NCBI GenBank assembly: GCA_900319615.1
Contig: ONPE01000025.1
Coordinates: forward strand, 1 to 11,683
DNA: 11,683 nucleotides
Source: an uncultured Eubacteriales bacterium
Lineage (GTDB): Bacteria > Bacillota > Clostridia > Oscillospirales > Acutalibacteraceae
Reading direction: 5' to 3'
In this document: in pieces, positions 1-6,906 of the stretch
Layout: every line of letters begins with the position of its first letter
How positions within the stretch are numbered: position 1 is the stretch's first letter
Notes under the pieces: generated by a model
Database searches by the model: none
What the model was told of the DNA's origin: nothing
The model's input: the letters and a program-made list of their open reading frames with translations, nothing else
Program-made: the position numbers and the translations under genes

Positions 1-641
1 AGAGCCTCATCGAGAACGGCAGGGGAATCGTGCTCTATGACGGAGTGCGCGAGTGGTTCGACCGCATCAACCTCTACGGAGCGGCTCAGGGTGTACAGAT
101 CGAGCACTACGTTATCTCGTCGGGCCTCAAAGAGATCATCGAGGGCTCCGGCATCGCCGACAAGTTCACCAAGATCTTCGCCTGCGAGTTCCTGTACGAC
201 GAAGACGGCGCCGCCCTGTGGCCGAAGACCGCGGTAAACTACACCAACAAGACCCAGTTCGTCTACCGCATAAACAAGGGCATCCTCGATATCTCAAACG
301 ACGTCGACCTAAACCGCTCGATGCCCGACGACAGCAAGCGCGTCCCCTTCACCAACATGATCTACATCGGCGACGGTCTGAGCGACGTGCCGTGCATGAA
401 AATGATGAAGGCATACGGCGGCTGCGCCATCGCCGTGTATCAGGACAACAACCGCGAGAAGGTCGAGGAGCTCCTGCTGGGCGACCGCGTCGACTTCATC
501 TTCCCCGCCGACTACAGCGAGAAAGGTCAGCTCAACAGAACCGTCCACAACATCATCAAAAAGATGGCGATAAGCGACGAGCTCAATCAGGAGAACGCCA
601 GACAGCTAAAGGCGATCCGAAACAAAAGCAACTCCAGATGA
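1..641 (+). CDS. HAD-superfamily phosphatase, 5'-truncated by window edge
   Basis: The reading frame is open from base 3, so the start codon lies outside the window. The GTG at 30 is probably an internal valine, because the frame continues upstream and no ribosome site precedes it. About 212 residues are visible. The segment HYVISSGL (serine near visible residue 39-41) fits HAD motif II, a lysine around visible residue 83 (NKTQF) or in WPKT could be motif III, and IYIGDGLSDVPCMK (visible residues 120-133) is a clear motif IV with the Mg-binding aspartates. The nucleophile motif I (DxDxT) must lie in the missing N-terminal part. The family consists of cytosolic phosphohydrolases that use an aspartyl-phosphate intermediate; the substrate cannot be told from this fragment. 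The tail after about visible residue 185 is polar and charged. It converges on the hydrolase gene at 719-1822 and shares a terminator with it. The superfamily is secure, the specific function unknown. Confidence 0.8.
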   Translation, partial: SLIENGRGIVLYDGVREWFDRINLYGAAQGVQIEHYVISSGLKEIIEGSGIADKFTKIFACEFLYDEDGAALWPKTAVNYTNKTQFVYRINKGILDISNDVDLNRSMPDDSKRVPFTNMIYIGDGLSDVPCMKMMKAYGGCAIAVYQDNNREKVEELLLGDRVDFIFPADYSEKGQLNRTVHNIIKKMAISDELNQENARQLKAIRNKSNSR

Positions 642-678
642 TACGCATGAACAACGTTTCATTACTATAATAAAAAGC

Positions 679-711
679 AAGGGCTTCTGCATTCATTGTG
701 CAGAAGCCTTT
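679..711. terminator. Bidirectional intrinsic terminator between convergent genes
   Basis: An inverted repeat has arms at 681-691 (GGGCTTCTGCA) and 699-709 (TGCAGAAGCCT) around a 7-nt loop. It pairs along its whole length with one G-U pair and is extended by AA/TT on the outside. A-rich sequence precedes it and a T-rich stretch follows it, so it can work on either strand. It lies between the HAD gene stop at 641 and the hydrolase stop at 719, where both transcripts would have to end. Confidence 0.85.
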
Positions 712-718
712 ATAATTC

Positions 719-1822
719 TTATTGAGAATAATCCTTCATGATACCGGAGGCGACCACATCCATACCGGATGCGAGCAGCTTTTGCAGCGAAAGCTGAACG
801 TTGCTCTTGCTCTCGCTGTCGATGTTCGCCATCGCGTTCATGATAGCCTTGTATATGATGCCGACGCGGTCATTGTAGATATCCTTGACGGTATCGGCTC
901 CGACCGCCTCAAGCGAGTCAAAGAACACATCCACCAGCTGCTTTCGTTTCTCTTCCTCAAGACCGTCGAGGAAGTTCCTCATCGTGTCGCCGAGAAATAC
1001 GCTGATCTGCGAGCGGTCGTTGACGTCCTCGATACGCGTGCCCTTGACGCTCCAGTTATACGGATCGTGCTGAGCGTACCACTTGACCTCGCTTTTGATG
1101 TATCTGCGGCGCTCCTTGCCGCCCAAAAGTATACCTATCGGTGAGGATTCGGGCACGAGCTTGGTGACCTTCGGCAACAGCTGATGATACCCCTCGCTCT
1201 CTGTGACCTCCTTGCGGAAGCCGGGACCGTCGTTGGAGTACACCCTCAGCACGCGCTCATCCCTGACCTTTTCATCGCAGAACGCCGCGGCGTATATCGC
1301 GAAGTTGCCGCCCTTGCTGTGACCGCCTACGATGAGGTTTGCAGAAGTTTCGGCGGCTATGCGTTCGAGATAATCCACAGCCGCCTTCTGACCGTAGGTG
1401 CCGGATATGAAGCTCATGTTGAAGTCCTCGCGCCAGCCGACAAGGGTCTCGTCGGTACCGCGAAAGGCGATACACGCCTCGTCTTCCTTATATACAAAGG
1501 TCACAGCCGAGAACTGCGCCTGCTTATCGGGGTTTATATCGTTGACGAAGCGCGTCACGCGCACATCGCGAAAGCGTTCGGATATCGCGGCTTTTCTGAG
1601 TGCAGAGAGCGGATCGTTCATGATCTGCTCAGGTCGGGGTCTGAGGTCAGCGTAAGCCTCGTAGAGCTCGGCGATCGTCAAGCCCTCGTCGGTCTGTACA
1701 GCCTCGATGCGGTCCATGTGCAGATACGACAGCTCGCAGAAGATGACGTTATCGACCTCGTTGAAGCCCCTTTCTTCAAAGGTGATATCACCGCGCCAGT
1801 CCAGATAATCCAGCATATTCAT
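719..1822 (-). CDS. DUF2974 (Mbeg1-like) alpha/beta-hydrolase, lipase-type
   Basis: This encodes a 367-residue protein of the DUF2974 family, common in Firmicutes and related to lipase class 3 folds. From the chosen start, FRGTDETLVGW (residue 120 on) is the family's conserved strand with the oxyanion region, and GGHSKGG (166-172) is the nucleophile elbow with Ser169 as predicted catalytic serine. YSNDGPGF (Asp198) and HDPYNW (His252) are good candidates for the rest of the triad. No signal peptide or membrane helix is visible, so it is probably cytosolic. The start is the ATG at 1820-1822, because GGGAGG (1830-1835) lies 7 nt upstream; a TTG at 1843 would begin upstream of that ribosome site and is unlikely. 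The gene is alone on its strand, with its own leader hairpin upstream and a shared terminator downstream. The fold is fairly certain; the substrate is unknown, and esterase or lipase activity is only inferred. Confidence 0.88.
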   Translation of the reverse strand: MNMLDYLDWRGDITFEERGFNEVDNVIFCELSYLHMDRIEAVQTDEGLTIAELYEAYADLRPRPEQIMNDPLSALRKAAISERFRDVRVTRFVNDINPDKQAQFSAVTFVYKEDEACIAFRGTDETLVGWREDFNMSFISGTYGQKAAVDYLERIAAETSANLIVGGHSKGGNFAIYAAAFCDEKVRDERVLRVYSNDGPGFRKEVTESEGYHQLLPKVTKLVPESSPIGILLGGKERRRYIKSEVKWYAQHDPYNWSVKGTRIEDVNDRSQISVFLGDTMRNFLDGLEEEKRKQLVDVFFDSLEAVGADTVKDIYNDRVGIIYKAIMNAMANIDSESKSNVQLSLQKLLASGMDVVASGIMKDYSQ

Positions 1823-1854
1823 ACTATCGCCTCCCACAAACAATAATCGGATCG

Positions 1855-1895
1855 TCGCCGCTGATCCCCTGCCAAGCGTGCCGGGGCTGCGGCGA
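1855..1895 (-). promoter_or_regulatory. Strong two-part hairpin in the hydrolase 5' leader
   Basis: The outer arms TCGCCGC (1855-1861) and GCGGCGA (1889-1895) pair perfectly. An inner stem, CCCC at 1866-1869 with GGGG at 1883-1886 plus flanking pairs, closes a 7-nt loop (with one mismatch). On the minus strand it lies 20 nt before the ribosome site of the hydrolase gene, so it would be in the mRNA leader. No strong T-run follows, so it is not a typical terminator. A role in mRNA stability or translational control is inference. Confidence 0.45.
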
Positions 1896-1929
1896 ATCTA
1901 CTTGTATATAATACGCTTCTTACAGCTGT

Positions 1930-1938
1930 ATAATAACA
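1930..1938 (-). promoter_or_regulatory. Possible extended -10 promoter for the hydrolase gene
   Basis: Read on the minus strand, this is TGTTATTAT, an extended -10 (TGN followed by TATTAT, five of six matches to TATAAT). No good -35 box is seen at the usual distance. A start of transcription near 1922 would place the hairpin at 1855-1895 in the leader. Weak evidence. Confidence 0.25.
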
Positions 1939-1980
1939 GACTCACGGCAAAAAGGATGAACACCCTGTAAATTTTGGGCA

Positions 1981-2160
1981 CGTGTGCCTTTATCTATCTC
2001 TATCTAAAGAACATAAAAACCGGCGATGCGTGCATCTTTATCTATCTTTATTCGAAGAGCATAAAATCGCGGACGCGTGCGTCTTTATCTATCTCTATCT
2101 AAAGAACATAAATTCCTGCGACGCGAGCATCTTTATCTTTTCCTATCCGAACGCGAACGT
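1981..2160. repeat. Degenerate ~48-nt tandem repeat array, about four units
   Basis: Units begin at about 1981, 2029, 2076 and 2124, giving periods of 48, 47 and 48 nt. Each has a conserved core starting CTTTATCTATCT (at 1988, 2036, 2083 and 2131, the last only CTTTATCT) and a GC-richer linker containing CG(T/A)G. The 30-nt cores at 1988-2017 and 2083-2112 are identical; the second unit differs at a few positions and the fourth is clearly decayed. The 47-nt step breaks any reading frame, so this is not a coding repeat. The array lies between the pot operon terminator and the probable promoter of the hydrolase gene. No known element is recognised; it may be a set of regulator sites or a replication-slippage product. 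Confidence 0.75.
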
Positions 2161-2179
2161 AAACTCAGAAATAAACAGG

Positions 2180-2205
2180 AAAGCGTGCCAAACGAGGCAC
2201 GCTTT
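2180..2205 (-). terminator. Terminator of the pot operon
   Basis: Perfect 10-bp arms AAAGCGTGCC (2180-2189) and GGCACGCTTT (2196-2205) enclose a 6-nt loop. On the minus strand the hairpin starts 4 nt after the potD stop codon and is followed by a moderately T-rich stretch (TCCTGTTTATTTC). Confidence 0.8.
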
Positions 2206-2209
2206 ATCG

Positions 2210-3487
2210 TTACAGCTTATTTATCCTGCCGCGGTTCTTTATCGCCTTTCGGATGTCCAGAACGACTATCACGGCGGAAGAAATGATTATCACCGCGAGT
2301 ATGGCGCCTACAGCCCATACCGCAGCCGGATTCACGGTCTTCTTCTCAACCGAGCTTACCTCCGCGTTTGCGGAGCACGCCTCGACGAAGCGCTTCTGCA
2401 TATAAGAGTAGATATCGTCGTCAAGGTTGGTGAAGGTGTAGCATTTATCGAGATAATCCGCGGGCGGATTGAAGAGCTCGGAATCACGCAGGTCCTCGTC
2501 CACCAGCTCCAGCGCAGCCTCGTTAGGCGTGCCGTAGCACATATACTCGGCGTTGGCTGCGGCGATCTCGGGGTCGCACATAAAGTTGATGAAGAGCTCG
2601 GCGTTCTCCTTGTTCTTGCAGGTAGCAGGGATACACAACGAGTCGATGAAGAGGTTGGAGCCCTCCTCGGGGATACAGTAATCCAGCAGCTCGTTGTTGT
2701 CGATCATCGTGTAGATGTCGCCTGCATAGTAGGGAGCCAGACCGGACTGGTTGCTCTCCATCTCGGTGAACACCTGATCCATGACGTATTTTTTGAGCAC
2801 GCTTTTCTGCTCGATCAGCTTATCCGTAGCGCGGTCGATATCCTCGCGCGTGAAGCTCGGTGAGCCGGGGTCGATCGGCGGATCGCACAGCTGCATGGCT
2901 ATAGCCATAGCGTCGCGCGAGTTGTTGAACATCAGGATGCCGGTATCTTTATAATCCTCGCTCCACAGATCCTTGAAGCCCTTGATCTTGCCCTCTTCGA
3001 TCATATCGGTGTTGTACACCAGCGCGACATAGCCCCAGGTATACGGCACGGTATATTTGTTCTCGGGGTCGTAGGGCTGATTTTTGAAGCGGTCGGAGAT
3101 ATACTTGTAGTTCGGGATATTATCGTAGTCGATCTCCTCTAAAAGCCCCTCCTCGCGCAGCCTCGCGGCCATATAGTCCGAGGGGACGATAACGTCATAG
3201 GTGGAGTTGGAGTTGGTCAAAACATTATACAACTCCTCGTTAGTCTCGAAGTTCGTGTAGTTCACCTTGATGTGATAGCGCTTTTCGAATTCGTCGATAA
3301 CGTCCAGCGTGCCGTCGTCGCCGGGTGAGATATACTCGCCCCAGTTATAGACGTTGACCTCGCCCTGATAACCTCTGACGTCCTCTTCCCCGTCCCCGGC
3401 GTCGGTATTACCGGACGAACAGGCTGTGAGCAGTAAAGAGCCGGTCAGCAGCAGCAAGAGGAGAAAAGCGGAAATACGTTTCATCAT
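2210..3487 (-). CDS. potD: Spermidine/putrescine-binding lipoprotein PotD with C-terminal membrane helix
   Basis: This is the extracytoplasmic polyamine-binding component of the PotABCD importer, 425 residues. A lipoprotein signal (basic MMKR, a leucine-rich core, lipobox LTAC with Cys23) anchors it to the outer face of the membrane. Family landmarks follow in order: NWGEY (48-52), VPSDYM (101-106), PYTWGYVALVYN (148-159), YYAGD (243-247) and EEGSNLFIDSL (254-264), all typical of the type D cluster of solute-binding proteins. Unusually, residues about 396-420 form a hydrophobic helix followed by a basic tail (RKAIKNRGR), so the protein may be anchored at both ends; typical PotD proteins end about 70 residues earlier. 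The ATG at 3485-3487 overlaps the potC stop (ATGATGA), with AGGAGG 7 nt upstream, which indicates translational coupling. It is the last gene of the operon and is followed directly by a terminator. The family call is secure; the exact polyamine preference is unknown. Confidence 0.95.
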   Translation of the reverse strand: MMKRISAFLLLLLLTGSLLLTACSSGNTDAGDGEEDVRGYQGEVNVYNWGEYISPGDDGTLDVIDEFEKRYHIKVNYTNFETNEELYNVLTNSNSTYDVIVPSDYMAARLREEGLLEEIDYDNIPNYKYISDRFKNQPYDPENKYTVPYTWGYVALVYNTDMIEEGKIKGFKDLWSEDYKDTGILMFNNSRDAMAIAMQLCDPPIDPGSPSFTREDIDRATDKLIEQKSVLKKYVMDQVFTEMESNQSGLAPYYAGDIYTMIDNNELLDYCIPEEGSNLFIDSLCIPATCKNKENAELFINFMCDPEIAAANAEYMCYGTPNEAALELVDEDLRDSELFNPPADYLDKCYTFTNLDDDIYSYMQKRFVEACSANAEVSSVEKKTVNPAAVWAVGAILAVIIISSAVIVVLDIRKAIKNRGRINKL

Positions 3488-4275
3488 CTCGCCGCCTCCT
3501 TGCTCTTTCGCAGGGTAGCGAAGTTATAGATAAGCAGTATCAAGACAACGACTATGAACATCAGCGCCGACAGAGCGTTCGCCTTGGGGTTGATGCGCTG
3601 GTGCGTCATCGTGTAGATCTGTATCGGCAGGGTCTGGAAGCGCGAGCCTCGTGTAAAGTACGTGATGACGAAATCATCGAGAGAATACGTGAAGCTGATA
3701 AGGAAGCCTGAGAAGATGCCCGGCAGCAGCTCGTGCAGCACGACCTTGAAGAAAGCCTGTGACGGCGAGCAGCCGAGATCCACAGCCGCCTCATACAGCG
3801 AGGGATCCATCTGTTTTATTCGCGGCGTGACGTTCAGTATCACATACGGCGTACAGAAGCCGATGTGAGCCAGCAGCACCGTCCAGAAGCCCATCTCAAA
3901 GCCCATCATAACGCCGGCAAAGGTGAACAGCAGCATCAGCGATACACCGGTCACGATCTCGGGGTTGATGATCGGGATGTTCGAGATATTCTGTATAGCG
4001 GAGCGAACGCCGCCCTTGAAGTTATAAATACCAATAGCGGCAGCCGTACCGAGGATGGTGGATATCACCGAGGCAAGTATAGCTACCAGCAGCGTATTGT
4101 ACAGGCTGCCCATGATCTGCGCGTCGTTGAACAGCGCCTCGTACCACTTGAAGGTGAAGCCCTTCCACACGGAGGTCTTGCCGTCGTTGAAGGAATAGGC
4201 GATCAGATAGAATATCGGCAGATACAAAAACGCCATGATGATGATAAAATATATCTTGGAGCTCAGCTTTTTCAT
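3484..4275 (-). CDS. potC: Spermidine/putrescine ABC transporter permease PotC
   Basis: One of the two membrane subunits of the polyamine importer, 263 residues, the usual PotC length. About six hydrophobic segments are visible, starting with residues 9-28. The cytoplasmic EAA loop, which docks on the ATPase, is YEAAVDLGCSPSQAFFKVVL (161-180), followed by HELLPGIFSG. The NPEIVTG motif (104-110) and the SLDDFVITYF stretch are characteristic of PotC. The start ATG overlaps the potB stop (ATGA at 4272-4275 region), with a GGAGGCGG ribosome site lying inside the end of potB. Its own stop overlaps the potD start. The tight overlaps on both sides imply equimolar, coupled translation. No odd features. 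Confidence 0.96.
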   Translation of the reverse strand: MKKLSSKIYFIIIMAFLYLPIFYLIAYSFNDGKTSVWKGFTFKWYEALFNDAQIMGSLYNTLLVAILASVISTILGTAAAIGIYNFKGGVRSAIQNISNIPIINPEIVTGVSLMLLFTFAGVMMGFEMGFWTVLLAHIGFCTPYVILNVTPRIKQMDPSLYEAAVDLGCSPSQAFFKVVLHELLPGIFSGFLISFTYSLDDFVITYFTRGSRFQTLPIQIYTMTHQRINPKANALSALMFIVVVLILLIYNFATLRKSKEAAR

Positions 4276-5147
4276 CAGTTCACCGCCTCCTTATCACCGA
4301 ACCTGTTCATGAAGATAAGGAAACCGAGGATGACCACCATCAGCACCATCGCTATCGCGGAGCCCGTGTGATGATCGCTCTGGAAGACACGCTCTATGAC
4401 GTCGCCTATCATGAACTGGGTACCGCCCAGATACTGGGCTACGAGGAAGGTCGAAGCCGTGGGCACGAAAACCATCGTCACGCCCGAGATTATACCGGGC
4501 ACCGACAGAGGGAACACGACCTTGCGGAAAACATTGAAGCCGTTGCAGCCGAGATCCTGCGAAGCCTCGATCAGCGAGTTGTCGATCTTGCTCATGACGG
4601 TGTGCAGGGGCAGGATCATGAACGGCAGGAACTCATACACCATACCGACGATAACAGCGCCGGAGTTGCCTATCAGGGTGATGTCGATACCGAACGTCCG
4701 CAGTATCATGTCCAGCGGGCCGTAGTTTTGCAGTATCAGCACCCACGCGTATATGCGCAGCAGGAAGTTCATCCACATCGGCACCATCAAAAACATGATT
4801 ATAAGCGTCTGCGAGCGCTGTGAGCACCGCGATATGGAGAACGCCAGCGGATACGCGAGCACCAGACAGATGGCGGTGGATATCAGCGCGATCAGCAGCG
4901 AGTACAAGAACACCTCGCTGTATACCGTGGCGTTCTCGAACGACTCGAGCGAGAAACGCCCCTTAGAGTCGGTGAAGGCATAGTAAGCCACCATCACAAG
5001 GGGTATGATGGTGAACACCAGCATCCAGCCGAGATACGGGATGGCAGGCTTCTTGGATTTCATCGCCGAGCGGTTCTCGGAACGGCGCTGACGCAGAGTG
5101 GTGTATTTATTTGAGGCGTCGGTCGCAGTAACGGAATTAGTTATCAT
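4275..5147 (-). CDS. potB: Spermidine/putrescine ABC transporter permease PotB
   Basis: The second membrane subunit, 290 residues. Hydrophobic segments lie at about 37-58, 79-102, 113-139, 161-180, 216-239 and 262-283. The EAA loop is EASQDLGCNGFNVFRKVVF (194-212), followed by PLSVPGIISG. The N-terminus carries about 35 hydrophilic, basic residues before the first helix. An internal Met29 (MKSKKPAIPYLGW) would give a more typical PotB start but has no ribosome site, whereas the ATG at 5145-5147 has GAGG about 9-10 nt upstream and overlaps the last 11 nt of potA, a coupled arrangement; I therefore keep the longer form. It forms the transmembrane channel with PotC and is powered by PotA. Confidence 0.95.
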   Translation of the reverse strand: MITNSVTATDASNKYTTLRQRRSENRSAMKSKKPAIPYLGWMLVFTIIPLVMVAYYAFTDSKGRFSLESFENATVYSEVFLYSLLIALISTAICLVLAYPLAFSISRCSQRSQTLIIMFLMVPMWMNFLLRIYAWVLILQNYGPLDMILRTFGIDITLIGNSGAVIVGMVYEFLPFMILPLHTVMSKIDNSLIEASQDLGCNGFNVFRKVVFPLSVPGIISGVTMVFVPTASTFLVAQYLGGTQFMIGDVIERVFQSDHHTGSAIAMVLMVVILGFLIFMNRFGDKEAVN

Positions 5148-6543
5148 CGCCGTTTACCTCGCTGATCTCTGCCTTCTTGAAGTCGAAGCAGAGCGGCACA
5201 TAGGTCGCGACCTGCTCGTCGATATCGCTCTGCATGATCCACTTTCTCTCGTCGGACTCGAGGATGATCTCGTTGTGCTCACCCTTCCAGATGACCGACT
5301 CGATATACACCTCGTCGAGCTGACCTACGCCGTCGCCTGCGATATACAGAGCGTCGGGCGGCAGGCAGATCTTGATCTTTTTGCCCTCCTCATAGAAGGT
5401 ATCGGGGATGGTGACCTCGTTGCCCTCAAGGAGGATGGTTGTGGTTTTATTTTCTTTATCAGAATAATAAACCTCTGTGATTATATCGTTGGTGGGGTTC
5501 AGGAACATCTTGTCCATGATGTGGATATTGAACGGATCCACGCGCATACCAAGCTTATCGCCCACCTTGCGCGACTCTGTGGAGTGTATCAGCCACTGGC
5601 AGTTGTTGCAGCGCACGGATATCTCGAAGTGCACGCCCTTGAAGACAACGTCCTCGACCACGCCGGTGAGCTTAGCCTGACCGGGCTCGACCATCTCTAT
5701 ATCCTCGGGACGGATAACGACGTCCACGGGCTTGTTCTTCTCAAAGCCCTTGTCTACACAGTCGAGCTCCACGCCCAGCAGGCGCACCTTGCAGTCCTCG
5801 AGCATGACGCCGTTGATGATGTTCGCCTCGCCGATGAAGTCGGCGACAAAGGCGTCGGCAGGCTCGTTGTAGATATCCTCGGGCGTGCCGATCTGCGCAA
5901 TAACGCCGTTGTTCATGACGCAAACGCGGTCGGACATCGTCAAAGCCTCTTCCTGATCGTGGGTGACGTAGACAAAGGTTTTCTGGGTCTTCTGCTGAAG
6001 CTGCTTGAGCTCTATCTGCATATCCTTCCTCAGCTTCAAGTCGAGCGCGCCGAGCGGCTCGTCGAGCAACACGACCTTGGGGTCGCACACAAGCGCGCGA
6101 GCTATGGCTACACGCTGCTGCTGACCTCCGGACAGGCTCTTGACAGAGCGCTTCTCATAGCCCTTAAGGTCAACCACGGCGAGCATCTGCTTCACCTTTT
6201 GCTCGATCTCTGACTTAGACATCTTCTTCAATTTAAGCCCGAACGCGACGTTGTCGAACACGTTCAGATGCGGAAAGAGCGCGTATTTCTGGAACACGGT
6301 GTTGACCGAGCGCTTATGGGGCGGCAGGTCGCCTACGTCCTTGCCCTCAAAATACACCTCGCCGCTTTGCGGAGTCTCAAAGCCGGCTATGATACGCAGG
6401 GTTGTGGTTTTTCCGCAGCCCGACGGCCCCAGCAGGGTTATGAACTCCTTGTCATAGATGTCAAGGCTGATATTGTTCAATATCACCTCGTTCGAATACT
6501 TGAAATTGATATCCTTCAAGGATACTACAGCATTTTGCTTCAA
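5137..6543 (-). CDS. potA: Spermidine/putrescine ABC transporter ATPase PotA with two C-terminal TOBE-like modules
   Basis: This is the ATP-hydrolysing subunit of the polyamine importer, 468 residues. Visible motifs are Walker A GPSGCGKTT (39-47), Q-loop Gln85, signature LSGGQQQRVAIARAL (137-151), Walker B VVLLDEP (157-163), D-loop GALD (165-168) and H-loop His195 in VTHDQEEAL. The C-terminal part is long: a TOBE_2-type module at about 243-343 (with IRPEDIEMV and VVFKGVHFEI) is followed by a second at about 367-460 (with LPPDALYIA and VIWKGEHNEI) that looks like a duplicate of the first. E. coli PotA, at 378 residues, lacks this extension. The start is TTG at 6541-6543: AGGAGGT lies 7 nt upstream and an in-frame TAG sits immediately before the TTG, excluding a longer protein. 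It is the first gene of the potABCD operon. Confidence 0.96.
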   Translation of the reverse strand: MKQNAVVSLKDINFKYSNEVILNNISLDIYDKEFITLLGPSGCGKTTTLRIIAGFETPQSGEVYFEGKDVGDLPPHKRSVNTVFQKYALFPHLNVFDNVAFGLKLKKMSKSEIEQKVKQMLAVVDLKGYEKRSVKSLSGGQQQRVAIARALVCDPKVVLLDEPLGALDLKLRKDMQIELKQLQQKTQKTFVYVTHDQEEALTMSDRVCVMNNGVIAQIGTPEDIYNEPADAFVADFIGEANIINGVMLEDCKVRLLGVELDCVDKGFEKNKPVDVVIRPEDIEMVEPGQAKLTGVVEDVVFKGVHFEISVRCNNCQWLIHSTESRKVGDKLGMRVDPFNIHIMDKMFLNPTNDIITEVYYSDKENKTTTILLEGNEVTIPDTFYEEGKKIKICLPPDALYIAGDGVGQLDEVYIESVIWKGEHNEIILESDERKWIMQSDIDEQVATYVPLCFDFKKAEISEVNGDDN

Positions 6544-6550
6544 CTATCTG

Positions 6551-6557
6551 ACCTCCT
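6551..6557 (-). promoter_or_regulatory. Ribosome binding site fixing the potA TTG start
   Basis: On the minus strand AGGAGGT is followed by a 7-nt spacer and TTG. The codon just before the TTG in the same frame is TAG, so this strong site decides the non-ATG start. Confidence 0.85.
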
Positions 6558-6628
6558 GACACGTGTGTCTTTTTACGCCATACTTTTCCGTTCCTTTGAT
6601 TTCGAAACGTCTTCGGTCACAGCGTTGC

Positions 6629-6788
6629 GATCCGTTCCCGACCGCTGTAACATATAAGTGTGCTTTGATAAAAAACACAATACCTTATGTGTTTTGATCC
6701 GATACCGACCGCTGTAACATATACGTTTAGGTTTGATCCTAACCACTAAAACATATACGGCGCGATCCGATCCCGGTTGCTGTTACCT
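6629..6788. repeat. Four imperfect copies of a ~29-nt repeat in the pot leader
   Basis: Copies start with GATCC at 6629, 6696, 6735 and 6764. Copies 1 and 2 (6629-6656 and 6696-6723) share GATCCG, then CCGACCGCTGTAACATATA, with two differences over 28 nt. Copy 3 (6735-6758) is shortened but keeps GATCC, ACC and ACATATAC. Copy 4 (6764-6788) keeps GATCCGATCCCG and GCTGTTACC. Spacing is uneven (67, 39 and 29 nt). The copies lie wholly within the predicted pot mRNA leader. Confidence 0.7.
6672..6695 (-). promoter_or_regulatory. AT-rich inverted repeat in the pot leader, possible weak attenuator or operator
   Basis: The arms AAAACACA (6672-6679) and TGTGTTTT (6688-6695) are perfect 8-bp complements around an 8-nt loop. 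On the minus strand the second arm runs into a six-T stretch, giving a terminator-like outline, but the stem has only two G-C pairs. It lies between repeat copies 1 and 2. An operator for a dimeric regulator is an equally good reading. Confidence 0.3.
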
Positions 6789-6877
6789 CAAGCTCCCTTT
6801 GAAAAAGAGAGCCATATGTACTTGATGGCGCTTTTACGCTTTACCGCGACACAGCACGGTTGCGCATGCAATAACAA

Positions 6878-6906
6878 ATTATATATATACCTTTCCTTTT
6901 TGTCAA
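6878..6906 (-). promoter_or_regulatory. Consensus sigma-A promoter of the pot operon
   Basis: On the minus strand TTGACA (6906-6901) and TATAAT (6883-6878) are separated by 17 nt, a perfect consensus match at both boxes. Transcription would start near 6871 and read into potA. Confidence 0.85.

Larger units (their letters stand above)
6544..6877 (-). other. Long 5' leader of the pot operon, no gene seen
   Basis: About 330 nt lie between the promoter at 6878-6906 and the potA TTG start. I see no convincing gene. A 10-codon frame starting at 6815 (minus) has no ribosome site. The leader holds four imperfect copies of a ~25-29 nt repeat (6629-6788), a small AT-rich inverted repeat at 6672-6695, and a short CT/AG inverted repeat near 6791-6812. 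It matches no riboswitch class I recognise. Confidence 0.5.

Noticed and set aside
1981..2160. CRISPR array (repeats of ~30 nt with intervening sequence)
   Set aside because: The intervening parts are only 17-18 nt and are themselves partly similar, the cores diverge, there are only four units, and no cas genes are present. It is a plain tandem repeat.
1982..2863. 293-residue open frame on the plus strand with a repeated YLSLSKEHK-like N-terminus
   Set aside because: It runs through the non-coding tandem array, where the 47-nt step shifts the frame of the repeat, and then antisense through potD. It has no ribosome site.
5098..6213. Long plus-strand open frame opposite potA (371 residues)
   Set aside because: It is a shadow of the GC-biased potA gene, rich in Leu, Val, His and Asp as antisense frames are, with no start signals.
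6783..6815. Ten-codon leader peptide (MALFFKGSLR) in the pot leader
   Set aside because: There is no ribosome site before the ATG and no codon pattern suggesting attenuation; it is likely chance.
6544..6877. Known riboswitch in the pot leader
   Set aside because: I could not match the repeats or stems to any riboswitch consensus I know. The region is kept as an unexplained leader.
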